DNA of 64,000 nucleotides from Acidobacteriota bacterium. Lineage in GTDB: Bacteria > Acidobacteriota > Blastocatellia > Pyrinomonadales > Pyrinomonadaceae. A program made the translations under genes and the position numbers. The stretch covers positions 1,256,231 through 1,320,230 of the forward strand of contig JADJWI010000003.1 in the NCBI GenBank assembly GCA_016716435.1, in the 5' to 3' direction. This document shows, piece by piece, positions 17,194-25,351 of this stretch (positions are counted from its first letter, which is position 1; each line of letters starts with the position of its first letter). The notes under the pieces were generated by a model. It saw only the letters and a list, made by a program, of their open reading frames with translations, made no database searches and was not told where the DNA came from.

Positions 17194-17324
17194 AATATCT
17201 CACTACGAGATTACTATGAGACCCTTCCTATTTTCGAATCAACAGTAGATTCGCTTAGAATCAAAGTGTAAGTGTTACACGGCGTTCAGCGCGCGGCCCG
17301 GTTGCTCTGAACCGCTGCTAATTG

Positions 17325-19973
17325 ATGCATATAAAGCGGATACAACTCGAGAACATCAAATCGCACCTCGAGGCGGTGTTCGATTTCGAGCGCGGGACGA
17401 CGGCCATTTCCGGCGAGAACGGAGCGGGCAAAACTACACTGATCGAGGCCGCGGCGTGGGTTTTGTTCGATGTTCTCGACTATAAGAAGGACGACTTCGT
17501 CAGCCGCGGAGCCAAGAAGGGCAATGCCCGCGTGACCATCGAGAGCGGGCTCGACGAACGAGAATACGTTATCTATCGCGACACCGGAACGGGATATTAC
17601 GTCTATGACCCGCAGCTTGAAACGCGGATCGCAGAAAAGAAAGAGGATGTCAGCCGCTTCCTTCGCAAACATCTCGCCGTCGAGCCGGGCACGGACATCG
17701 AGATGCTCTACAAGCATGCGATCGGCGTTCCGCAGGGGACGTTCACGGCGATCTTTTTGGCGACAGCTGCTGAGCGAAAGCGGACTTTTGACGTATTGCT
17801 CAAGGTCGAGGAATACCGCCGCGGTGCGGAAGAACTACTGAAGACGCAGCGTTTTGTCGAATCCCGCATCGGTGTGATCGACAACAAGGCCTCGCGGTTC
17901 GAAGGTGAGCTTGCCCGGGCCGATTCAGTAGCCGAGGAACTTGCGGCGACGGAGATCTTGCTCAGGGAACTGAAACAGCAGGTCGACGAGCTTCGCCGAA
18001 AGGAAGATGAAGCGAAGAAGCGGGTCGCCGAACTTGAAGAAGCGAAGGACCGCTTTGACAAGGCCGCGAAGGAGAAAGAGGTCGCGGAATCGGAACGCGG
18101 GCGTGCGGAACTGATACTTAAACAGGCCGAGGCCGAATTTGAACGGGCAAGAGAATCTTCAACAAAGATCGACGCCGTAAGAGAAGCCGCCGGCCGGCAT
18201 CGCGAGGCTCTGAAGCAACTCGCCGAGCTTGAACGCGAACGCGGAGTTCGGGATGGGATCAAGGCGGAGCTTGCAAAGGTCGAAACCGCGGAAGCCGCGA
18301 TTAAGATCGAGGAGCGGCACACGCGGGCCGAGATCCTATCTATCGAGAATGCTCACCGCGAACTCACCGAGCTTCGCCCAAAGGCTGAAGAACAGATCAG
18401 CTTCGAGAAAGAACTTGCCGCCGCACGCGAGGAGCTTTCGGGGCTTAGGGCAGTTGCAAAGCAGGTTGAGGCGGCCGAAGAGAGGCTCCGTCGGTTGCGG
18501 GCTTCATACAAGTCGGCAGAGGAAGAGCTTGAAAAGGCACGTGCCAAGGCCGCCGGCGCCGAGAATGCCGAAACGCTCGAAGTACGCGACTCAGAGATAA
18601 CCGCCGAGCTTGCAAGGCTCAATGCCGAGCTTGAACGCGACGAAAAGTTTCAGGCCGAGATCAGGAACGGCCTGTGCCCGATATTGAGCGAGAAGTGCCT
18701 GAACCTGAAGCCTGGGCAAACGCTCGATGGGTTTCTTGTCGATCAATTTGCCGAGCTTCGAACCGCGATCGACCGCTTCGGCCGTGAACGGACGGAACTT
18801 CGGGCAGGCCTTGCCAAAGCAAAGACGGCCGAGCGTTTTGCCGTCCAGGTGCCGACGCTCGAACGGCGTTTCGCAGAGGTTAAGGAAGAAGGCGTTCGGC
18901 TGGCTGCGGAACGCGACGAGCTTAGATCGAAGCTCGAGCAGCTTCCGGCCGCGGAGGCAAAGGTAACGGAGATCGAGGCGAGGCTCGACCAGCTCGGCGA
19001 TCCGCGTTCCCGCATCCGTCCGCTTGAGGCGTTGCTCGCCCGTGAGACGGAAGTGCGAGAGAGCGTGACCAAGATCGAGAGCAACATGGAGCGGCTCGAG
19101 AGCGAGCGAAGGTTGTTTGTTGAGCAACTCGATGACTTTGTGAAACTCGACGCCGACCTGCAAACCGCAACGGCCGAACGCGACGCGACCGAAGAGGCTT
19201 ACCGCACGTTCATCGCATTTGAGCAGGCCGCTAAGGACCTGCCGCGGCTCGAAGATGCTTTTCGTGATGCAGTTACTGCTTTCGAAAAGGCGAGCGAGCA
19301 AGCGTCCGCTGCGGTCGCGGCATTTGAAGAGGCAACGCGTGGCTATGACCCCGAGGCACACGCTGCCGCCGGTGCAGAGCTTGGAGGCATTCAACGCGAT
19401 ATGGCCGGCGTCGAAGTGCGGATAGAGAGTGCGGAAAAGCGGCTTGCGGCACTTAATTCCGAGTCTGGGCGGTTGGCGGAGATAAGGAAAGAGCTTTCCG
19501 CCGAACTGCAGGAAAAGGAGCGGCAGGAGAAAATACTTGAAACGACGGTCTTCATCCGCGATACTCTAAAGGAAGCCGCACCGCTCGTAGCCCGAAACTA
19601 CGTTTTTCACGTCTCAGCCGAGGCCAACCGCATCTTTCGCGAGGTCGGCGGAAATGCCGAGCGGACGCTTCGCTGGGGCGAGGACTACGGCGTTTATGTG
19701 GAAGAGGGCGGCCACGAGCGGCCATTCATCAGCCTTTCGGGCGGCGAGCAGATGTCGGCGGCTCTTGCCGTAAGGCTGGCGTTGCTGAAGCAATTGTCCG
19801 ATATCCGCATCGCCTTTTTTGACGAGCCGACGACCAATATGGACGCCGAGCGGCGGGAGAACCTCGCCATGCAGATCGGACAGATCACACACTTCGACCA
19901 GCTATTTGTGATCTCGCATGATGATACTTTTGAAGGGTATCTGGACCACGAGATCACCGTTGAGGGTCAATGA
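17325..19973 (+). CDS. SbcC/Rad50-like SMC-type ATPase
   Basis: An 882-residue ABC-ATPase with a long coiled coil. The N-terminus MHIKRIQLENIKSHLEAVFD then GENGAGKTTLIEA is Walker A of the Rad50/SbcC type. The C-terminus has the signature FISLSGGEQMSAALAVRLALL and Walker B IAFFDEPTTNMD, then FVISHDD. The middle 550 residues are Glu/Lys/Ala-rich coiled coil. Near the midpoint is a hook-like turn with Cys451 and Cys458 (CPILSEKC), a CX6C spacing instead of the usual CxxC zinc hook. SbcC works with the nuclease SbcD on DNA ends, but no SbcD gene is next to it in this window. The ATG is taken rather than the TTG directly before it. It overlaps the next small membrane gene by 4 bases. Confidence 0.88.
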   Translation: MHIKRIQLENIKSHLEAVFDFERGTTAISGENGAGKTTLIEAAAWVLFDVLDYKKDDFVSRGAKKGNARVTIESGLDEREYVIYRDTGTGYYVYDPQLETRIAEKKEDVSRFLRKHLAVEPGTDIEMLYKHAIGVPQGTFTAIFLATAAERKRTFDVLLKVEEYRRGAEELLKTQRFVESRIGVIDNKASRFEGELARADSVAEELAATEILLRELKQQVDELRRKEDEAKKRVAELEEAKDRFDKAAKEKEVAESERGRAELILKQAEAEFERARESSTKIDAVREAAGRHREALKQLAELERERGVRDGIKAELAKVETAEAAIKIEERHTRAEILSIENAHRELTELRPKAEEQISFEKELAAAREELSGLRAVAKQVEAAEERLRRLRASYKSAEEELEKARAKAAGAENAETLEVRDSEITAELARLNAELERDEKFQAEIRNGLCPILSEKCLNLKPGQTLDGFLVDQFAELRTAIDRFGRERTELRAGLAKAKTAERFAVQVPTLERRFAEVKEEGVRLAAERDELRSKLEQLPAAEAKVTEIEARLDQLGDPRSRIRPLEALLARETEVRESVTKIESNMERLESERRLFVEQLDDFVKLDADLQTATAERDATEEAYRTFIAFEQAAKDLPRLEDAFRDAVTAFEKASEQASAAVAAFEEATRGYDPEAHAAAGAELGGIQRDMAGVEVRIESAEKRLAALNSESGRLAEIRKELSAELQEKERQEKILETTVFIRDTLKEAAPLVARNYVFHVSAEANRIFREVGGNAERTLRWGEDYGVYVEEGGHERPFISLSGGEQMSAALAVRLALLKQLSDIRIAFFDEPTTNMDAERRENLAMQIGQITHFDQLFVISHDDTFEGYLDHEITVEGQ

Positions 19974-20287
19974 AATATCCGGTGTTTTGGAGCGTTTTCT
20001 TGGTTGTTTTGTCGCTATTTGTTGCGGCGAACGCCATTGATTTCTTTTCGGAACGTGACCGATACTATGCATACCTGGAGGAACAGAGGATGGTTTGGGC
20101 AGGTGCGTGGTCATGGGGTTTCCCATTCCCGACGGCGATGGAAGGTGTGGGACCTCCCGAAAATATTCATCGTATGATCATGCCGGGGGCTGGACTCAAC
20201 TTGATCATCGCGCTTGCCGTTTCCGGCATGTTAGGTGTCGCGGCGGAAAGCGCTTTCTACAAGCTGAAAGACGGCCTGAATAGCTGA
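19970..20287 (+). CDS. Small two-helix membrane protein A (WGFPFP motif)
   Basis: A 105-residue protein with hydrophobic helices at about residues 5-24 and 73-94. A loop between them contains WSWGFPFP. The start codon overlaps the stop of the SbcC-like gene (ATGA), which suggests translational coupling. It is the first of three tandem genes whose products share TM1, an Asn after TM1, an Arg in the loop, a [WF]G[FV]PF motif and a second TM that begins near an Asn. No known family was recognised. Confidence 0.72.
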   Translation: MKYPVFWSVFLVVLSLFVAANAIDFFSERDRYYAYLEEQRMVWAGAWSWGFPFPTAMEGVGPPENIHRMIMPGAGLNLIIALAVSGMLGVAAESAFYKLKDGLNS

Positions 20288-20300
20288 CGATTGATAAGTG

Positions 20301-20393
20301 ATGAAAGAAAGCCTCTCGAATAAGCTATTTGTGATCTCGCGTGATGATACGTTCGAAGGGTATTTGGATCATGAGCTGAGGGTTGGGATGTAA
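20301..20393 (+). pseudogene. Duplicated 3' end of the SbcC-like gene (30-codon remnant)
   Basis: The DNA from about 20322 to 20393 is a diverged copy of the last about 72 bases of the SbcC-like gene (19902-19973). The remnant reads KLFVISRDDTFEGYLDHELR, against QLFVISHDDTFEGYLDHEIT in the parent. It can be read from an ATG at 20301 as a 30-residue peptide. The copy keeps the parental reading frame up to its own stop and, as in the parent, is followed directly by a small membrane protein gene (ATG at 20399). It looks like the scar of a tandem duplication of gene tail plus small membrane gene. A functional peptide is unlikely but not excluded. Confidence 0.8.
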
Positions 20394-20398
20394 GTTCT

Positions 20399-20671
20399 AT
20401 GCCAGAGCGTCGGTCACAATTGCAATATCTAGGACTCGTTGTCTCGCTTTCGCTTGTTCTAGCAGCAAACCTTGTGAGTTACATGGTCAACCGGGATTGT
20501 TTCGACGTGGAATGCACTTATATTTTCGGTTTCCCCTTTCCGGTTTATCATCACGGCACCTTCTTGCATCTCGACGATATTTTGTGGACTGGCGTCATGT
20601 TGAATGTTCTGGTAGCTATCGTCCTAGGCTTGGGAGTTTCATGGGTGATCGGACGTTTTTTGCGTAGATGA
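20399..20671 (+). CDS. Small two-helix membrane protein B (FGFPFP motif)
   Basis: A 90-residue protein, probable paralogue of protein A. TM1 is at about residues 9-29 (LGLVVSLSLVLAANLV), the loop holds YIFGFPFPVYHHG, and TM2 is at about 64-86, ending in a basic RFLRR tail. It starts 5 bases after the stop of the duplicated SbcC tail, so its genetic setting copies that of gene A. Sequence identity to A is low outside the shared motif positions. Function unknown. Confidence 0.7.
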   Translation: MPERRSQLQYLGLVVSLSLVLAANLVSYMVNRDCFDVECTYIFGFPFPVYHHGTFLHLDDILWTGVMLNVLVAIVLGLGVSWVIGRFLRR

Positions 20672-20748
20672 GAAATATCATCATAGTCTGCGTATTTTCG
20701 ATCGTGGGCTTGGGAGTTCTAGAGCCGAGTCCAGTAGTAAAAGAATAG
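20668..20748 (+). CDS. Possible 26-residue hydrophobic peptide
   Basis: The ATG overlaps the stop of membrane protein B (ATGA). The frame encodes MRNIIIVCVFSIVGLGVLEP and six more residues, a short hydrophobic peptide that resembles a signal sequence or single TM helix. The words GCTTGGGAGTT at 20708 also occur near the end of gene B (about 20629), so this may be another fragment of the local duplication. It may not be expressed. Confidence 0.3.
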   Translation: MRNIIIVCVFSIVGLGVLEPSPVVKE

Positions 20749-20793
20749 TTCTTTGTTGGTGATGGTTGAGAAACCAACGGCGTGACTGGATTG

Positions 20794-21081
20794 ATGGCAA
20801 ACCTTTATGACAGCAAGTTTAAGGTTGGCGTTTGGATAAGTCTCTGCATCTGGTTTGTTGTGAACATCGTGAATCTCCAGCTTTCCCGGCTGGATTGGGA
20901 GGAGAACGGACTGAAGTTTTCGTCGTCGTCGGGTCAGGAGTTTGATTGGGGCGTCCCGTTTAATTGGACGGATGCTTGGGGATTCGTCCTGAATTCGGTC
21001 GTTATCGCTGTTACAAGCATAGTTATTGGCCATCTTACCCGTACAATTTGGGAGCGATTCGTAGAGAAGGGAGAAGAGTGA
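20794..21081 (+). CDS. Small two-helix membrane protein C (WGVPFNW motif)
   Basis: A 95-residue protein with TM1 at about 10-28 (VGVWISLCIWFVVNIVNL), a loop with FDWGVPFNW and TM2 at about 62-84. It is the third member of the tandem set. A GTG start at 20782 would add four residues, and the ATG is preferred. Its stop codon overlaps a GTG start of the RNase HI reading frame (GTGA at 21078). No family recognised. Confidence 0.68.
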   Translation: MANLYDSKFKVGVWISLCIWFVVNIVNLQLSRLDWEENGLKFSSSSGQEFDWGVPFNWTDAWGFVLNSVVIAVTSIVIGHLTRTIWERFVEKGEE

Positions 21082-21535
21082 AAGAAGTAACATTAGTTTG
21101 TGACGGTTCGAGCCTTGGCAACGGAAGGGAAATCCGCGTGCCGCGGCGGTGGCTGTTTTGGGGTTCAAGGGCTATTGGAAGGCTTTTGGCGAATATCTCG
21201 GCAGTGCGACGAATCAGCAGTCTGAAATAGCCGCGGCGGCGCTTGGGCTTGAAAATTTGTCGGAGCCCTGCAAGGTCCGGCTGTTCTCTGATTCGCGTTA
21301 CGTTATCGAGACGATGGGCGGCACATGGAAGCGAAAGACCAATCAGGATTGGTGGCGGCGGCTTGATAAGGCGGCGGCCCGTCATGAGATAGAATGGCAG
21401 TGGATAAAGGGCCACGCCGGCCATGAGGTGCAGGAAGTGGCCGATACCGCGGCTCGCCAGATAGCAAAAATAGGAAAGGTCGAAGGTGACTACCTTGATG
21501 AACTCGTAGCCGAGCTTGGAGTAATGGAGATCTGA
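21078..21535 (+). pseudogene. rnhA: RNase HI, interrupted by a one-base frameshift
   Basis: RNase HI cleaves the RNA strand of RNA-DNA hybrids. The N-terminal piece (GTG at 21078) reads KEVTLVCDGSSLGNG and contains the first catalytic Asp in CDGSS. The rest is in another frame, reading NPRAAAVAVLGFKGYW...TNQQSEIAAAALGLE...LFSDSRYVIETM...WIKGHAGHEVQEVADTAA, with the remaining acidic residues (E in QQSE, D in SDSRY, D in VADTA) in place. The switch falls at about 21126-21132 within GGAAGGGAAATCC. One extra base there (for example a fourth G) would give one continuous protein of about 152 residues, the usual length. A sequencing error, a real mutation or a programmed shift are all possible; the first is most likely given the intact remainder. 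Only downstream of this shift is a long frame open. Confidence 0.85.
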
Positions 21536-21575
21536 ACTTTTTTCGCCGGCCAGTGTCTTACCGCCCGAACAATTG

Positions 21576-23540
21576 ATGACCCCCGCAGTACGCATTTCAC
21601 CGCCAATATCTCTCTGCTTCATTCTGATCGCGGCGGCAGTTTCCGCATTCGGGCAGGTCTCGGCCCGCGGCTGGGTCTGGCAAAATCCGCTTCCGCAGGG
21701 CAATCAACTCGTCGCCATCCATTTCGCAAATGACAAGCTGACTGGGTACGCCGTCGGCCCGAACCGCACGATCCTCCGCACACGCGATGGCGGCTTTTCG
21801 TGGTCGGCGTCGGTCGGTTCGGATGATGCGGTGCTCAATGGCGTCTTCGCCCGCGACGATCGCAACGCGGTGGTCGTCGGTGCCCGCGGGACGATCTTTT
21901 TTACTGAAAACTCGGGGAGCGACTGGCGCCCGTCGCGGCACGAAAGCCGCGAGCATTTCTACGATGTTTCATTCTCCGGCGAGCAGATGAAGTTTGGCTG
22001 GGCGGTCGGCAGCAACGGAGCGGTTCTTCGCTCGGCGGATGGCGGCCTTAGCTGGCAAGCGGTCGATGCCAAAACAAGCGCGCAGTTGGTTTCGGTCTCT
22101 TCGTATGGCGACGTGACGGCCGCGTTCGTCTCCGCCGAGGGAAGCGTTCATTTCACGGGAGATGGCGGCGCGGCCTGGAGCGTCGAGCGTCCGTGCGGGC
22201 CGCTTGCGGCGACCGGCGTCTCGGTGCTTGATGCCAAAGAGGCGGTTGCGATCGGCCGCTCGGGCTGTATTGCCCGCACTACGGATGCCGGAACGACTTG
22301 GCAAAGAGTGAATGCCTACTCGCGTGCCGATATGCTCTCGGTCTGCTTTTCGGATGAGAAACGCGGCTCGGTAACGGATGCAAATGGCGCTGTTTGGCTG
22401 ACCGGCGACGGCGGCGTTACGTGGCTGCCCTTCGCAGTCCGCACCGATCCGCGGCTCGGCTCGATCCACATGGCCGACCGATTCACGGGCTGGGCCGTCG
22501 GTGAGAACGGATTGATCATCCGCACCGACGACGGCGGATATAGCTGGCAGCGGCTTTCCGAGGGCGGCCGCGATGACGTCAACGACCTCTTTTTTCTCGA
22601 TGACAGCGTCGGCATTGCGGCCGGTTCACGCGGGCGGCTTTGGTTGACAAATAGCGGCGGCGAGCGGTGGCTGCCGGTCTTTTCGGGGACGGAATCGAGC
22701 CTTCATTCGGTCTTCTTTTTTGACGGGCTTCGCGGCTGGGCGGTCGGCGATAAAGGTGCGGTCGTCCGGACGATAAACGGCGGGGCGAGTTGGGGGCCGG
22801 GCGTTTCAGGAACGACCGCGGATCTTTTCGGCGTGGTCTTTGTCAATGAGCGGGTCGGATTTGCGGTCGGTGCGGATGGGACGATCATTAAGACAACCTC
22901 TGCCGGTGCTTACTGGGAACGCATTGAGACGGGAACGCGGGCATGGCTTGAGGATCTGGATTTTATCAATGAACGTGTCGGCGTGGCGGTCGGCGACCGC
23001 GGCACGGTTCTCGTTACGCAGGACGGCGGCGAGACCTGGACGCCTTTTCGGACCAACCTCCGCGAGAGCCTCAACTCGATCAGCTTTGCCGATGAAAAGA
23101 CGGGCGTAATCGTCGGTTCGCGGGGCACGATTCTCGTTACTGAAGATGGCGGGCTTAGCTGGCGGAGCGAGGAAACGGCGATCGAGGCAAATCTTTTTGC
23201 CGTCACAGCTTTCGCCTCGCGTTCGGCGATCGCGGTCGGCGAGAATGGCTCGGTCGTAGTTACGAGCGATGGCGGCCGGACATGGCAATCACAGCTCGGG
23301 GTCACGAATAAATTGCTGCAAGCTGTCGTATTTCGCGGCGGAAAGAACCTTTGGGTCGGCGGAAGCGGCGGAGCGATCCTGAAACGGACGGAGAACTTGT
23401 CGCCCTCGGGCCTGCAGTCGCCTCGCGTGCCGCCGATCCTTCGCGATGGAACGCGGACGCGTCCCGTTTTGCGTCAGCCGCTGGTTCCCGTCACCGACGA
23501 CGGCGACATCGAGCCCGCACGGCGTCCGGCCGAGCCTTAA
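21576..23540 (+). CDS. Secreted Ycf48/BNR-repeat beta-propeller protein
   Basis: A 654-residue protein with a signal peptide (about 25 residues, ending AAAVSAFGQ). About 12-14 blades of roughly 42 residues follow. Each has the Ycf48/BNR pattern: GWAVGxxGxVxRTxDGGxSWxx (for example GWAVGENGLIIRTDDGGYSW at about residues 305-325). Such repeats form beta-propellers in photosystem II assembly factors, sialidases and many secreted proteins of unknown role. The C-terminus is Pro/Arg-rich. A TTG immediately before the ATG could also serve as start. The last bases overlap the prmA stop on the opposite strand. Confidence 0.85.
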   Translation: MTPAVRISPPISLCFILIAAAVSAFGQVSARGWVWQNPLPQGNQLVAIHFANDKLTGYAVGPNRTILRTRDGGFSWSASVGSDDAVLNGVFARDDRNAVVVGARGTIFFTENSGSDWRPSRHESREHFYDVSFSGEQMKFGWAVGSNGAVLRSADGGLSWQAVDAKTSAQLVSVSSYGDVTAAFVSAEGSVHFTGDGGAAWSVERPCGPLAATGVSVLDAKEAVAIGRSGCIARTTDAGTTWQRVNAYSRADMLSVCFSDEKRGSVTDANGAVWLTGDGGVTWLPFAVRTDPRLGSIHMADRFTGWAVGENGLIIRTDDGGYSWQRLSEGGRDDVNDLFFLDDSVGIAAGSRGRLWLTNSGGERWLPVFSGTESSLHSVFFFDGLRGWAVGDKGAVVRTINGGASWGPGVSGTTADLFGVVFVNERVGFAVGADGTIIKTTSAGAYWERIETGTRAWLEDLDFINERVGVAVGDRGTVLVTQDGGETWTPFRTNLRESLNSISFADEKTGVIVGSRGTILVTEDGGLSWRSEETAIEANLFAVTAFASRSAIAVGENGSVVVTSDGGRTWQSQLGVTNKLLQAVVFRGGKNLWVGGSGGAILKRTENLSPSGLQSPRVPPILRDGTRTRPVLRQPLVPVTDDGDIEPARRPAEP

Positions 23541-24436
23541 GTTTTGCGGATGATGGCGGCGATCCACTCGCCGGAGGTGCGGATCTCTGCGTTGTTGATC
23601 TCTCGCCGCTCCAGTTCCTGTTCGAGTTCGTCCGTCTGTTCAGTCAGAACCCCTGAAAGGATAAGTGTACTGTTTGTCTTCGAAAGCAGGAGATCGAGGA
23701 GCGGCTTGATGACGTCGATGGTGAGGTTTGCGACGACCAAATCCGCAGGTTCACTTTCTTTGGTGATGCTGCCAACGTAAAAGTCGATCGCCTCACCGAC
23801 CTCGTTCAACCCGGCATTATCCCGAGCGATATCGATCGAACCTACGTCGAGGTCGCACCCGACGAGCCGCGGCATCTCTTGCCCTTCAGCCGCATTCATT
23901 TTTGCGGTGGCTATGGCGAGAATTCCGGTGCCGGTGCCGACGTCGAACAGCGTCTCGCCTGGGCGATAGATCTCACCGATGGCCTCAATGCAAAGTTGAG
24001 TGGTCGCGTGCGTTCCGGTGCCGAAGGCCATGTTCGGCTCGATGTAAATTATGTGCCGTTCGGCGTCCTCAACCCTTTCCCACGGCGGCGAAACGACAAA
24101 GCGGCCGATGGTTGTCGGCTTCCAGTGCTGCTTCCAGTCGTAAAGCCAATCGGTCTGGCCGATGCGTCGCCAGCCTCGGCCGCGGATGCTGTCTGCCCTG
24201 ATCCCGTGGACGTGAAGGGCAAATGAGATCGCTTCCTCGACCGTCTCGTGGTCGATCTCTTGCTCAAAATAACCCGCGATCGTCAGGTCCTCGCCCGGCT
24301 TTTTCTTGAGGCTGTTGACCTCCGACCCGAGGCAGTCTAGTTCGTTCATCGCAAATTCGATCGCCTCGGCGGCATAGCTGGCGGCCGTGACCTCGAGTGC
24401 GAACCATTCCGTCGGCTGTTGTTTTTGCTCGGTCAT
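23537..24436 (-). CDS. prmA: Ribosomal protein L11 methyltransferase
   Basis: A 299-residue SAM-dependent methyltransferase that trimethylates L11 in E. coli. The N-terminal substrate-binding domain is followed by MAFGTGTHATT and the SAM motif LFDVGTGTGILAIA (about residues 160-173). VVANLTID is the catalytic-loop equivalent of the family NILA motif. Length is normal. Its ATG overlaps the era stop by 4 bases; it is the last gene of the TPR-era-prmA operon and converges with the Ycf48-like gene. Confidence 0.93.
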   Translation of the reverse strand: MTEQKQQPTEWFALEVTAASYAAEAIEFAMNELDCLGSEVNSLKKKPGEDLTIAGYFEQEIDHETVEEAISFALHVHGIRADSIRGRGWRRIGQTDWLYDWKQHWKPTTIGRFVVSPPWERVEDAERHIIYIEPNMAFGTGTHATTQLCIEAIGEIYRPGETLFDVGTGTGILAIATAKMNAAEGQEMPRLVGCDLDVGSIDIARDNAGLNEVGEAIDFYVGSITKESEPADLVVANLTIDVIKPLLDLLLSKTNSTLILSGVLTEQTDELEQELERREINNAEIRTSGEWIAAIIRKT

Positions 24437-25332
24437 TCGCTGATCCCCATGCCGCTGAGTTCGCGGTCCTTGTTTCGCCAGTCTTCGACGACCTTAACGA
24501 AAAGCTGGAGGTGGACATGCCGGCCTAAAAGTCTCTCGACATCCGCCCGTGCGGCGGTTCCGATCGCTTTGAGCTTTGCTCCGCCCTTGCCGATGATGAT
24601 GCCTTTTTGCGAGGGCCGCTCGACGAAGATAGCGCAGTGGATCACGGTTCTTTCCGGGTCGGTCTCGTCCCACTTTTCCGGGACTACCGCCGTCACATAC
24701 GGTATCTCTTCGCCGGTCGTGGCAAGTATCTTTTCGCGGACCATTTCGGCGACGATCATCCGCATTGGCTGGTCGGTCAGTTCGTCCTCGCCGAAAAGCG
24801 GATCGCCCTCGGGCAGATGTTCTTCGATAGCGGTGAGCAGAGCGTCTATCGCCTCGCCTCTCAGGGCCGACGCGGGAATGATCGCGGCAAAGTCGTGTTC
24901 GTTTCTGTAAAGCTCGATCAGCGGCAGAAGCTTTTCCTTTTCACGCAGCTTATCGATCTTGTTCAAAAGCAGGATCGCGGGCTTTTCGGAACGCTTTACG
25001 AGGTCGAGGACAAAACGGTCGCCGTTGCCGGTCGTGACGGTCGCGTCGCGGATCAGGACGACGACATCGACCGAGAGGATCGCGTCCTCGACCGCCGCCA
25101 TCATTCGCCGGTTAAGTAGGTAACCGGGTTTGTGGACGCCCGGTGTGTCGATAAAAACGATCTGGCTTTCGGGCCGCGAGACGACGCCGCGGATCTTGTA
25201 GCGGGTCGTCTGCGGTTTGTTTGAGACGGCGGCGATCTTTTCGCCGACGAGGTAATTGAGCAGGGTCGATTTTCCGGCATTCGGACGACCGATAAGGCCG
25301 ACAAGTCCGCTCCGATAAGTTTTTTCGGTCAT
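24433..25332 (-). CDS. era: GTPase Era
   Basis: A 299-residue GTPase required for 30S subunit maturation, binding the 3' end of 16S rRNA. The G motifs are GRPNAGKSTLLN (G1), DTPGVHKPG (G3) and LNKIDKL (G4), with SALRG as G5. The C-terminal KH domain contains the GKGG-type loop in IIIGKGGAKLKAIG. Length and domain order match Era. It lies between the TPR protein gene (19 bases upstream) and prmA (4-base overlap). Confidence 0.96.
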   Translation of the reverse strand: MTEKTYRSGLVGLIGRPNAGKSTLLNYLVGEKIAAVSNKPQTTRYKIRGVVSRPESQIVFIDTPGVHKPGYLLNRRMMAAVEDAILSVDVVVLIRDATVTTGNGDRFVLDLVKRSEKPAILLLNKIDKLREKEKLLPLIELYRNEHDFAAIIPASALRGEAIDALLTAIEEHLPEGDPLFGEDELTDQPMRMIVAEMVREKILATTGEEIPYVTAVVPEKWDETDPERTVIHCAIFVERPSQKGIIIGKGGAKLKAIGTAARADVERLLGRHVHLQLFVKVVEDWRNKDRELSGMGISE

Positions 25333-25351
25333 TAAATTATTGCGGCGACCG

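Noticed and set aside
21078..21535. Programmed frameshift in rnhA
   Set aside because: There is no convincing slippery heptamer with a downstream structure; a one-base error in GGAAGGGAA explains it more simply, so it is listed as a frameshift only.
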